Assembly: GCA_963708865.1 (NCBI GenBank)
Contig: CAVPUC010000006.1
Coordinates: 1 to 64,000, forward strand
Length of the DNA stretch: 64,000 nucleotides
Reading direction: 5' to 3'
Source of the DNA: DAIDKA01 sp963708865
Lineage (GTDB): Bacteria; Pseudomonadota; Gammaproteobacteria; Steroidobacterales; Steroidobacteraceae
In this document: piece after piece, positions 9,255 through 16,269 of the stretch
How the letters are laid out: each line of letters starts with the position of its first letter
How positions within the stretch are numbered: position 1 is the first letter of the stretch
Notes under the pieces: generated by a model
Seen by the model: the letters and a program-made list of their open reading frames with translations, nothing else
Databases searched by the model: none
Told to the model about the DNA's origin: nothing
Program-made: the position numbers and the translations under genes

Positions 9255-9925
9255 ACGCCACCGCTGACCTGGTGTTCCTGATCGACGTCGACAACACCCT
9301 GCTCGACAATGATCGGCTGATCAGTGATCTCATGGAGCACATTGCCCGCGAATACGGCGTCGCCAGCCGCGAGCGGTACGCACAGATCCTCGAGGAGGTG
9401 CGCAGCAGACTCGGTTACGTCGATTACCTGGGCGCCCTGCAGCAGTACCGCCTCGAACACCTCGACACTCAGGGGCTGCTCGGCATGTCCGGCTTCCTGA
9501 TCGACTATCCGTTCGCCGCGCGGCTCTACCCGCAGGCGTTGCAGGTGCTGGCGCATCTGCAGACCCTCGGCACCACCGTCATCCTCTCCGACGGCGATGT
9601 GGTGTTCCAGCCGCGCAAGATTCAAAAATCCGGCATCTGGGACGCGGTGGCGGGACGGGTACTCATCTATGTCCACAAGGAGCAGATGCTCAAGTTCGTG
9701 GAACAGCGGTATCCCGCACTGCACTACGTGATGATCGATGACAAGCTGCGCATCCTCGATTCGCTGCGCAGCCAATGGCACGAGCGCGTCACGACGGTGT
9801 TCCCGCGCCAGGGTCACTACGCGCACGATACCGCCGCCATCGCAGCCTTGGCGCCCGCGGACGTGACCATCGAGCGCATCGGAGAGCTGCTGAATTTCAA
9901 CACCCGGGAGCTGCTGGGCGGTTAG
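9251..9925 (+). CDS. HAD-superfamily hydrolase
   Basis: A 224-residue haloacid dehalogenase-superfamily protein. Motif I is FLIDVDNTLLD with the nucleophile and acid Asp residues, motif II is VILSDGD, the conserved Lys lies in FQPRKIQKSG and motif III is MIDDKLRIL. A helical cap separates motifs I and II, as in subfamily I phosphatases. It starts with GTG inside the stop of the preceding SDR gene, indicating coupling. The substrate cannot be read from the sequence. The 3' end overlaps the convergent inositol-monophosphatase gene by four bases. Confidence 0.85.
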   Translation: MNATADLVFLIDVDNTLLDNDRLISDLMEHIAREYGVASRERYAQILEEVRSRLGYVDYLGALQQYRLEHLDTQGLLGMSGFLIDYPFAARLYPQALQVLAHLQTLGTTVILSDGDVVFQPRKIQKSGIWDAVAGRVLIYVHKEQMLKFVEQRYPALHYVMIDDKLRILDSLRSQWHERVTTVFPRQGHYAHDTAAIAALAPADVTIERIGELLNFNTRELLGG

Positions 9926-10797
9926 CCGGGCGGCGGCGGCGGCAACGCCGCCGCGAGATCCTGCGCCGTCCCGATCAGCAGCGGCTGCTTCCAGGCCGCA
10001 AGCCTGCCCGCTTCGCGGCCACTCGCCGGGGGCCTGAAGCGTACCAGCGGCGCCCAGCGGCCATGCTCCCAGGTCAAGGCGCTGCAGCCCGCGGCGTGCA
10101 GCAGCGACAGGCCCGCCGCCGCGTCCCACAACCCGGGCCGCGGCATATGCGCGAGCCGCAACAGCCCACAGGCGACCCAGGCGAATTCAACGGCCGATGT
10201 GCCCAGCACGCGAACGTCGAATTGCGCACCATACCGCGACGAGCGGCCGTGCTCGGCGGCAATACCCCGCCAGCTACCCGGTTGGCGGCGGACCACGGGC
10301 GCACCGTTGAAGCACAACGGACCGCCCGCATGCGCGTGATAGACACCCGGGCCGAGCGCGTGTGAGGCCGCGCACCAGATCGCGCCGGCCACCGGCCAGC
10401 CGTCATGCAGCACGCCGATGGAACAGGCATACAGCGGCACGCCGTTGATGAAATTGCAGGTGCCGTCCACCGGATCGATGACCCAGCTGATGAGCGCATC
10501 GGGCGGACCGCTCGGCGCCTGCTCCTCGCCGATGACCGCGTGCTGCGGATGCGTCTGCAGCAGCTGCGCGCGGATGTAGCGCTCCACCGATTGATCGACC
10601 TCGCTCACCGGATTGGAATTGGCCGCCCAGTTGGGGCGCGTCTCCTTGAAGTGGACCGCCAGCTCGCCACTGACGGCGGCCGTGATCTGCGTGCCGGCGG
10701 CCCGCGCCAGGCGCGCGGCAGTCGCCTCCAGCGCCGCAGCCTCGGCGCGTGGCAGGGGCGAGGCGGGTGATTCCGGGTTGACTTCCACCCGGCACAT
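9922..10797 (-). CDS. Inositol monophosphatase-family phosphatase
   Basis: A 291-residue member of the Mg2+-dependent, Li+-sensitive phosphatase superfamily (IMPase, CysQ and similar). The metal-binding signatures are present in order: VIGEEQA, WVIDPVDGTCNFINGVP and LWDAAAGLSLLHAAG. An upstream NPVSEVDQSVE segment fits the substrate-binding loop. The sequence alone does not tell inositol-phosphate from 3'-phosphoadenosine-phosphate activity. It is divergent from modB with only 17 bases between the start codons, so the two promoters must lie inside each other's genes or overlap. Confidence 0.85.
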   Translation of the reverse strand: MCRVEVNPESPASPLPRAEAAALEATAARLARAAGTQITAAVSGELAVHFKETRPNWAANSNPVSEVDQSVERYIRAQLLQTHPQHAVIGEEQAPSGPPDALISWVIDPVDGTCNFINGVPLYACSIGVLHDGWPVAGAIWCAASHALGPGVYHAHAGGPLCFNGAPVVRRQPGSWRGIAAEHGRSSRYGAQFDVRVLGTSAVEFAWVACGLLRLAHMPRPGLWDAAAGLSLLHAAGCSALTWEHGRWAPLVRFRPPASGREAGRLAAWKQPLLIGTAQDLAAALPPPPPG

Positions 10798-10814
10798 GTT
10801 CCACTAGAAACCCC

Positions 10815-11513
10815 ATGGTACTCAACGCCGATGAATGGCAGGCCCTGCGCCTGAGCCTCGAGGTGGCCGCCTGGAGCCTGGTGTGGAATCTGCCCGTGGC
10901 CATCGTCATCGCCTGGGTGCTGGTACGCCGACGCTTCCCCGGACGCACGCTGCTCGATGCCTTCGTGCATCTGCCGCTGGTGCTGCCCCCGGTCCTGACC
11001 GGCTATCTGCTGCTGGTGCTGTTTGGCGCGCGCGGGCCGATCGGCGGGTGGCTGCAGCGCGCCTTCGGCATCCATCTGATCTTCACCACCGCGGGCACCG
11101 TGCTCGCGGTGGCGGTGATGACTTTCCCGCTGATGATGCGCGCCATCCGCCTGACACTCGAAGGCGTCGATGCGGGCCTCGAGGAGGCGGCGCGCACGCT
11201 CGGCGCAGGTCCCGTGGATCGCTTCTTCAGCATCGCCCTGCCCCTGATGATGCCCGGAGTGCTCGCCGGTGCAGTCACGGCGTTCGCGGCGGGTCTTGGC
11301 GAATTCGGCGCCGTGATCACTTTTGTTTCAAACATTCCCGGTGTCACCCGCACCTTGCCGCTGGCGCTATACACCGCGTTGCAGACCCCCAATGGCGATG
11401 CCACCGCCGCCCGCCTGGCCATCACCTCCTTCACCCTCGGGCTTGCCGGACTGGTGTTGTCGGAGTGGCTGGCGCGCGCATTGCGCAATCAGCTCGGCCG
11501 CGGAACCGCCTGA
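10815..11513 (+). CDS. modB: Molybdate ABC transporter permease ModB
   Basis: A 232-residue inner-membrane permease with about five membrane segments. The EAA loop, which contacts the ATPase, is seen as EEAARTLGAGPVDRFFSIALPL, and the segment FAAGLGEFGAVITFVSNIPG is characteristic of ModB/CysT-type permeases. The length is typical of ModB. modC begins one base after the modB stop, with no gap, so the two are one operon. The periplasmic partner ModA is encoded separately 1.6 kb downstream. The operon imports molybdate for the molybdenum cofactor, relevant to the formate dehydrogenase implied by fdhD. Confidence 0.92.
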   Translation: MVLNADEWQALRLSLEVAAWSLVWNLPVAIVIAWVLVRRRFPGRTLLDAFVHLPLVLPPVLTGYLLLVLFGARGPIGGWLQRAFGIHLIFTTAGTVLAVAVMTFPLMMRAIRLTLEGVDAGLEEAARTLGAGPVDRFFSIALPLMMPGVLAGAVTAFAAGLGEFGAVITFVSNIPGVTRTLPLALYTALQTPNGDATAARLAITSFTLGLAGLVLSEWLARALRNQLGRGTA

Positions 11514-12629
11514 ATGCTCGATATCGATGTGCGCAAGCAGCGCGGCGCGTTCAACGCGCGGGTCACCTTCACCAGCACCACGCCCGGGATCACCGCGCTG
11601 TTTGGCCGCTCCGGCAGCGGCAAGAGCACCATCATCCACATGATTGCCGGATTGCTGCGCCCGGACCAGGGGCACATCCGCATCGGCGACACGGTGCTGT
11701 TCGATGCCGAGCAGGGCATCGATGTCCCGGCGGAGGAACGTGCCATCGGCTATGTGTTCCAGGATGCGCGGCTGTTTCCGCACCTGTCGGTGCGCGACAA
11801 CCTGGATTACGGCGCGCGCCGCACGCGCGGCCGCGCGCAGCATCTGAAGTTTGACGACGTCGTGGCACTGCTGGGTCTTGCGCCGTTGCTGGGGCGGCGG
11901 CCGGCGCAACTGTCGGGCGGGGAGCGTCAGCGCGTCGCCATCGGCCGGGCCCTCTTGGCGCAGCCGCGCCTGCTGCTGCTCGATGAGCCACTGGCCGCCA
12001 TCGATGTGGCGCGGCGCGGGGAGCTCCTGCCGTACCTGGAAAACCTGCGTGACCGGTTCAGTCTGCCGATGGTGTATGTCAGCCACCAGTTCGAGGAGGT
12101 GCTGCGCCTGGCGGGCGATGTGGTCGTGCTGGAGAATGGAACCGTGGCCGGGCACGGCAACGTCATCACCATGAGCCAGTCACCGGCGCTGCGCGCCATC
12201 ATCGGCGCCGAGTCGCTGGGCGCGGTCGTGGAAGGCCTCGTCGAGGAGATCGATGCGGCGTCGGAGCTTGCCCGGATTCGCATCGGCGCCGGGCAGCTGC
12301 TGGTGGAACCCGCGCAGCTGCGGCGCGGCCAGCGCGTGCGCGTGCAGTTGCTGGCCCGTGATCTGATCCTGGCCACCGCCCCGCCGAGCGGCTTGAGCGT
12401 GCGCAACAGTCTCGCCGCGACCATCACGCAGCTGATGCCGGACGGCGAGCGCATCTGGCTGGTGTTCGCCGCGAGCGGCGCCGCGACCCTCATGGTGCGG
12501 GTCACGGATGACGCGCGCACCGCGCTCGCCCTGCAGGTGGGTCAGCCGGTGTGGGTATTGATCAAGGCTGTTTCCCTGCGCGGCCACGTTTTTTCGGCGT
12601 CACCGCCCGCCGTGGCGCCACCGGCCTGA
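11514..12629 (+). CDS. modC: Molybdate ABC transporter ATP-binding protein ModC
   Basis: A 371-residue ABC ATPase. Walker A is FGRSGSGKSTII, the signature is LSGGERQRVAIGRALL, Walker B is RLLLLDEPLAA and the H-loop is YVSHQFEEV. The C-terminal 120 residues include a TOBE/mop-like molybdate-binding domain (SVRNSLAATITQL), which distinguishes ModC from other import ATPases. It energises ModB. The 3' end overlaps the convergent modE gene by about 68 bases, an arrangement in which transcription of one could reduce the other. Confidence 0.93.
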   Translation: MLDIDVRKQRGAFNARVTFTSTTPGITALFGRSGSGKSTIIHMIAGLLRPDQGHIRIGDTVLFDAEQGIDVPAEERAIGYVFQDARLFPHLSVRDNLDYGARRTRGRAQHLKFDDVVALLGLAPLLGRRPAQLSGGERQRVAIGRALLAQPRLLLLDEPLAAIDVARRGELLPYLENLRDRFSLPMVYVSHQFEEVLRLAGDVVVLENGTVAGHGNVITMSQSPALRAIIGAESLGAVVEGLVEEIDAASELARIRIGAGQLLVEPAQLRRGQRVRVQLLARDLILATAPPSGLSVRNSLAATITQLMPDGERIWLVFAASGAATLMVRVTDDARTALALQVGQPVWVLIKAVSLRGHVFSASPPAVAPPA

Positions 12630-12990
12630 CTACCGGGGCGACGCCGGACTGCAGCAGCCAGTCGAGCTGCTCGACGGCGGCGGCCGTGGCACTGCGTTCG
12701 ATCTCGCGAAACGCCTTGACCACGTGTCTGCCGAATGGCGTGATCCGGGCGCCGCCGCCGCCCGCACCGCCGACGCTCGCGGTGGTCGCCGGCTGACCGA
12801 GCGTGCGGTTCAGATCTTCCAGCAGCAACCAGGCGCGCCGGTAACTCATCTTCAGGATCCGCGCGGCCTGCGATAAGGAGCCGCTGCGTTCGATCTGCTC
12901 CAGCAGCGCGATCTTGCCCGGCCCGATGGAACATTCCGGCGTGATATCCACGCGCAGGCGGACGCCGACGGACGCAGTTGAGTTGCTCAT
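12562..12990 (-). CDS. modE: ModE-type molybdate-responsive regulator, DNA-binding domain only
   Basis: A 142-residue ModE/LysR-like winged-helix regulator. The helix-turn-helix is visible in IERSGSLSQAARILKMSYRRAW and the dimerisation wing in a glycine-rich GGAGGGGARITPFG. E. coli ModE has about 262 residues with two C-terminal molybdate-binding domains; these are absent here, so this is the single-domain form. The start at 12990 (MSNSTA) is preferred over the upstream in-frame codon. It is divergent from modA, and a ModE-like palindrome lies in the shared spacer, supporting regulation of molybdate uptake. How a truncated ModE senses molybdate is unclear. Confidence 0.85.
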   Translation of the reverse strand: MSNSTASVGVRLRVDITPECSIGPGKIALLEQIERSGSLSQAARILKMSYRRAWLLLEDLNRTLGQPATTASVGGAGGGGARITPFGRHVVKAFREIERSATAAAVEQLDWLLQSGVAPVVRPVAPRRAVTPKKRGRAGKQP

Positions 12991-13057
12991 GGCCCATTCT
13001 AGCGAGGAACGCCGCAGCACTGCGCCTCAGCGCTTGCCTGCCCGCGACCCCTGACCT

Positions 13058-13085
13058 ATCGTTATGTTCCTGCCGATATAACACG
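13058..13085 (+). promoter_or_regulatory. Probable ModE operator over the modA promoter
   Basis: The sequence has two half sites, CGTTATGT and ATATAACACG, separated by a short spacer, close to the known E. coli ModE box (two TATA-rich half sites ending in CG). The right half contains TATAAC, a good -10 element for modA, whose ATG is 16 bases beyond the site. Binding here would block modA transcription. The assignment rests on similarity to the E. coli consensus and on position between modE and modA. Confidence 0.6.
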
Positions 13086-13100
13086 TTCCCCGAGGCCAAT

Positions 13101-13919
13101 ATGAACGAAATCCAATCACTGGCGCGCCGCGCGCTGCTCGCCAGCGCGGTTTGGTGCATCGCGTTACTGAGCACGCTGCCGGGGAGAAGCTGCGCCCAGG
13201 CGGCAACGACCGCCGCGGCGGCGCAGGATCTGATCGTGCTGGGGGCCTCCTCGCTCACCGAGGTACTCAATGAAATCGGCCCGGCTTTCACGGCGGCGAC
13301 GCACCAGGGTGTCAAGCTCTCCTACGCCGCAAGCTCGGCGCTCGCCCGGCAGATCGAAGCCGGCGCGCCCGCTGACGTCTTCGTATCGGCCGACACGGAG
13401 TGGATGGACTATCTGCAGACCCGCAACCTGATCGACGCGAGCAGCCGCCGCAATGTGGTCGGCAACCACCTGGTGCTCATCAGTCCCGCCGACAGCACGG
13501 TGCGCATCAAGATTGCGCCCCACTTCGCGCTCGCGAAGCTGTTGGGGGACGGGCGTCTGGCGACCGGCAATCCGGACTCGGTGCCGGTGGGCAAGTACGC
13601 CAGGATGGCACTGACCCATCTGGGGGTCTGGAGTGACGTTCAGGACAAGATTGCCGCCGCCGATAACGTGCGGGCGGCGCTCGCGCTGGTCGCTCGGGGC
13701 GAAGCCCCATTGGGAATCGTGTACCGCACCGATGCGCTGGTGGAAAAGAAGGTACGCATCGTGGCGGACTTCCCCGCCAGCTCCCACGAGCCGATCATTT
13801 ATCCGGCGGCGGTGACGGCCCACGCCCAGGGCGGCGCGGTGGATTTCGTCAAATTCCTGCAATCCCCGGCGGCACAGACCGTCTTTGCCAGATACGGGTT
13901 TGATCGCGCCCCAAAATAG
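13101..13919 (+). CDS. modA: Periplasmic molybdate-binding protein ModA
   Basis: A 272-residue solute-binding protein. The signal peptide ends near residue 32 (GRSCAQA). The mature start, LIVLGASSLTEVLNEI, and the segments KLSYAASSALARQIEAGAPADVFVSAD and KYARMALTHLGVW match the ModA family, including the Ser and backbone loops that hold the oxyanion. The start at 13101 follows a GAGG ribosome binding site. It is separated from modBC by the convergent modE gene, unlike the usual modABC order, and has its own promoter with a probable ModE operator. Confidence 0.92.
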   Translation: MNEIQSLARRALLASAVWCIALLSTLPGRSCAQAATTAAAAQDLIVLGASSLTEVLNEIGPAFTAATHQGVKLSYAASSALARQIEAGAPADVFVSADTEWMDYLQTRNLIDASSRRNVVGNHLVLISPADSTVRIKIAPHFALAKLLGDGRLATGNPDSVPVGKYARMALTHLGVWSDVQDKIAAADNVRAALALVARGEAPLGIVYRTDALVEKKVRIVADFPASSHEPIIYPAAVTAHAQGGAVDFVKFLQSPAAQTVFARYGFDRAPK

Positions 13920-14033
13920 TGCAAGTCCTTGATAAATTTCATCCCTTATTCATCCCCAGGCTTGCGTTGATGCTCGTCGTCCCGCCTTCGTTCGGCTACA
14001 CTTGCGACCCCCTGGCGGCAGGAGATCCGGACC

Positions 14034-14285
14034 ATGGCCGTTCAACATGCAAGAGTTTGTGGCGCCTGCGAGCGCGAATGCCCTTCGTGGGCCAATCGTT
14101 GTCCGGCGTGCGGCAGCACCGCCATCTCCTATCAGCTGATTGTCGCGCCACCCGGCGGCACCAGCATCCGCAAGATCGCCGACAATGCACCGCGCCTGCG
14201 ACGTAGCCGTGCGCGCGTCGCCATGGCCGCCGAATCGGGCGTGACCGTACACAAAGCGCCCACCACCACGGGGTGCGTCGGGTAG
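14034..14285 (+). CDS. Small zinc-ribbon protein
   Basis: An 83-residue protein of unknown function. Residues 8-27 contain two paired cysteine motifs, CGACERECP and CPACGS, spaced as in zinc ribbons. The C-terminal half is basic (PRLRRSRARVAM). It follows a GGAG ribosome binding site at a proper distance. A strong intrinsic terminator lies 29 bases beyond its stop, so it is a separate transcription unit or the last gene of the modA transcript. It may bind nucleic acid or a protein partner, but nothing in the context says which. Confidence 0.65.
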   Translation: MAVQHARVCGACERECPSWANRCPACGSTAISYQLIVAPPGGTSIRKIADNAPRLRRSRARVAMAAESGVTVHKAPTTTGCVG

Positions 14286-14313
14286 TCAGCGTTTTCCGCC
14301 GACGACCCCAAGC

Positions 14314-14338
14314 AGGCCCCGCCACAACGACGGGGCCT
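14314..14338 (+). terminator. Intrinsic terminator
   Basis: An 8-bp stem, AGGCCCCG pairing with CGGGGCCT, with a 9-base loop, is followed by TTTTCATTT at 14338-14346. It ends transcription from the zinc-ribbon gene (and modA) before asd. Confidence 0.9.
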
Positions 14339-14365
14339 TTTCATTTCAGATGCCTGGAGACTTCG

Positions 14366-15418
14366 ATGCCGTCCTCACAGTCCGCACAGCCCTCGCCGAT
14401 CACTCCATCCTTTGTCGTTGCCGTCGTCGGCGCCACGGGGGCGGTGGGCGTGGAGATGGCCCACTGTCTCGAACAGCGCCATTTTCCGGTGACCGAATTG
14501 CGCCTGCTCGCCTCCGCCCGCTCCGTCGGCAAGCGCCAGAGATTTCGTGGCCAGGAAGTGGCGATCCAGGAGCTGACGGAAGCGAGCTTCGAGGGCGTGG
14601 ACATTGCCCTGTTCTCTGCCGGCGGCAGCATCTCCAAGCGCTTCGCACCGATCGCGGCGCGCGCCGGCGCCATCGTCATCGACAACTCCTCGGCATTTCG
14701 CATGAATGCGGAGGTGCCGCTGGTGATTCCGGAGATCAACGCGGACCAGATCGGCGCGCACCAGGGCATCATTGCCAACCCCAACTGCGCGGCCATCATC
14801 TCCATTCTGCCGCTGTGGCCCATCCACCGGAAAAACCCGATTCAGCGTCTCCAGCTTGCCACCTACCAGGCCGCCTCGGGCGCCGGCGCCGCCGCCATGG
14901 AGGAGCTGCGCGAGGCCACCCGCGCGCATCTGGAGGGTCGCGAGTACCAGCACACGGTGCTGCCGCATCCTTACGCCTTCAACGTATTCAGTCACAACAC
15001 GCGGGTGGATCCGGGTACCGGCTACAACGAGGAGGAGACCAAGGTCATGCAGGAGGCCCGCAAGATCTTTGGTGAGCCCAACCTGCGGATCAGCGCGACC
15101 TGCGTGCGCGTGCCGGTGCTGCGGGCGCACTGCGTCGCCTTGACGTTCGAGTGCCGCGATCCCATTACGCCGGACCAGGTGCGCACGCTCCTGCAAGGGG
15201 CCCCGGGCGTGCGGGTGGTGGACGATGTGGCGAACAATTATTTTCCCATGCCCAAGGATGCTTCGGGCCAGGATGACGTCCTGGTCGGTCGTATCCGCCA
15301 GGACGTGAGCGATCCGTCGGGACGCTCGATTGCGCTGTTCTGCGCGGGCGATCAGCTGCTCAAGGGCGCGGCGCTCAATGCCGTGCAGATCGCCGAGCAG
15401 TGGGTCGCGCGGCGTTAG
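14366..15418 (+). CDS. asd: Aspartate-semialdehyde dehydrogenase
   Basis: A 350-residue enzyme that reduces aspartyl phosphate to aspartate semialdehyde in lysine, threonine, methionine and cell-wall diaminopimelate synthesis. The NADP-binding motif is VVGATGAVGVEM. The catalytic Cys lies in IANPNCAAI, and SGAGAAAMEEL and the C-terminal HCVALTFE region match the family. Length is normal. The start at 14366 follows a GGAGA ribosome binding site just past the terminator, so a promoter may overlap the terminator region or reside upstream. It is convergent with the Rieske gene, overlapping it by four bases. Confidence 0.93.
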   Translation: MPSSQSAQPSPITPSFVVAVVGATGAVGVEMAHCLEQRHFPVTELRLLASARSVGKRQRFRGQEVAIQELTEASFEGVDIALFSAGGSISKRFAPIAARAGAIVIDNSSAFRMNAEVPLVIPEINADQIGAHQGIIANPNCAAIISILPLWPIHRKNPIQRLQLATYQAASGAGAAAMEELREATRAHLEGREYQHTVLPHPYAFNVFSHNTRVDPGTGYNEEETKVMQEARKIFGEPNLRISATCVRVPVLRAHCVALTFECRDPITPDQVRTLLQGAPGVRVVDDVANNYFPMPKDASGQDDVLVGRIRQDVSDPSGRSIALFCAGDQLLKGAALNAVQIAEQWVARR

Positions 15419-16053
15419 GTCGCAGTGCTCGTGCCGTCCTCACCGATGAGCAGTTGACCGGCCGAAGGATAGGAATAAGGCGGAATGACCAGGTTCACCG
15501 ACGCCGGTGAACCGCTGAATACCCGCCCGGCCAGGTCGAAGCGCGAGCCATGGCAGGGACACAGCCAGCCGCCCGGCCAGGTCGCACCGAGCTGCGGGTC
15601 CCCGGCATCGAAGTGCTGCTTGGGCAGGCACCCCAGATGGGTGCAGATGCCGCGCAGCACCAGGTACTCGGCATTGCGCGAGCGGATGGGATTCTTGCAG
15701 TAGGCCGGCTGGTCGGAATCCTCGGAAGCCGCATCCTTGAGCCGATCATCGTGATTGCCCAAAAGAGCCATCATGGCGGGCGTGCGGTGCACGATGTACA
15801 TGGGCTGACGGCGCCAGATGGTGATGATCATCTGGCCGGCGTCGATCTTGGTCACATCGACCGCGGTCGGTCCGCCCAGGGCGCGCGCGCGCTCGGAGGG
15901 CAACCAGGATTCGATGAACGGTGTGGCCGTGAAGGCGGCGCCGACGGCCCCCATGCCGATGGTCGCCCGCAGCAGGAACTTGCGTCGGCTGTCGTCAACT
16001 TCCCCGCTCGCGGGGCTCAACTCTGCGGATCCGTGCGCCGTCAATTCCGACAT
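15415..16053 (-). CDS. petA: Ubiquinol-cytochrome c reductase Rieske iron-sulfur subunit
   Basis: A 212-residue protein. The N-terminus has a twin-arginine signal (RRKFLLRATIGMG) that also serves as membrane anchor. The Rieske cluster ligands are present as CTHLGCLPKQH and CPCHGSRFDLAG, matching the bc1-complex subunit rather than ring-hydroxylating dioxygenases. ATG 16053 with a GAGAGG ribosome binding site is preferred over the TTG four codons earlier. No cytochrome b or c1 gene is adjacent; instead it lies 18 bases downstream of ybdD, in the apparent cstA operon. It may be the only copy or an extra one. Confidence 0.88.
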   Translation of the reverse strand: MSELTAHGSAELSPASGEVDDSRRKFLLRATIGMGAVGAAFTATPFIESWLPSERARALGGPTAVDVTKIDAGQMIITIWRRQPMYIVHRTPAMMALLGNHDDRLKDAASEDSDQPAYCKNPIRSRNAEYLVLRGICTHLGCLPKQHFDAGDPQLGATWPGGWLCPCHGSRFDLAGRVFSGSPASVNLVIPPYSYPSAGQLLIGEDGTSTAT

Positions 16054-16071
16054 GGCCTCTCTCAATCAGTG

Positions 16072-16269
16072 CTAGCAGCAGCGGTTAATAGTACCCCACC
16101 TGCGCCGCTGCTCGTCAACGTAAAAAGCCTTCCGTGACATCAGTGGCAGTTCCGGATGCGCGATCCCATGGTGGTGCCGATAACGGTCGTAGGCGTCATC
16201 GCCCGACAGGGCGCGCAGCGCCTGCCAGCAGGCGCGGCAGGCGGCGGCGACGGCGGCTGCAGCGCTCAT
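16072..16269 (-). CDS. ybdD: YbdD/YjiX-family small protein
   Basis: A 65-residue protein of the DUF466 family that almost always follows cstA-type transporters. The diagnostic segments are GDDAYDRYRHHH, HPELPLMSRKAFY and the terminal RRRWGTINRCC. Its ATG overlaps the cstA stop by four bases (ATGA), indicating translational coupling. The molecular role is uncertain; in enterobacteria the family accompanies pyruvate or peptide transporters. Confidence 0.88.
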   Translation of the reverse strand: MSAAAAVAAACRACWQALRALSGDDAYDRYRHHHGIAHPELPLMSRKAFYVDEQRRRWGTINRCC

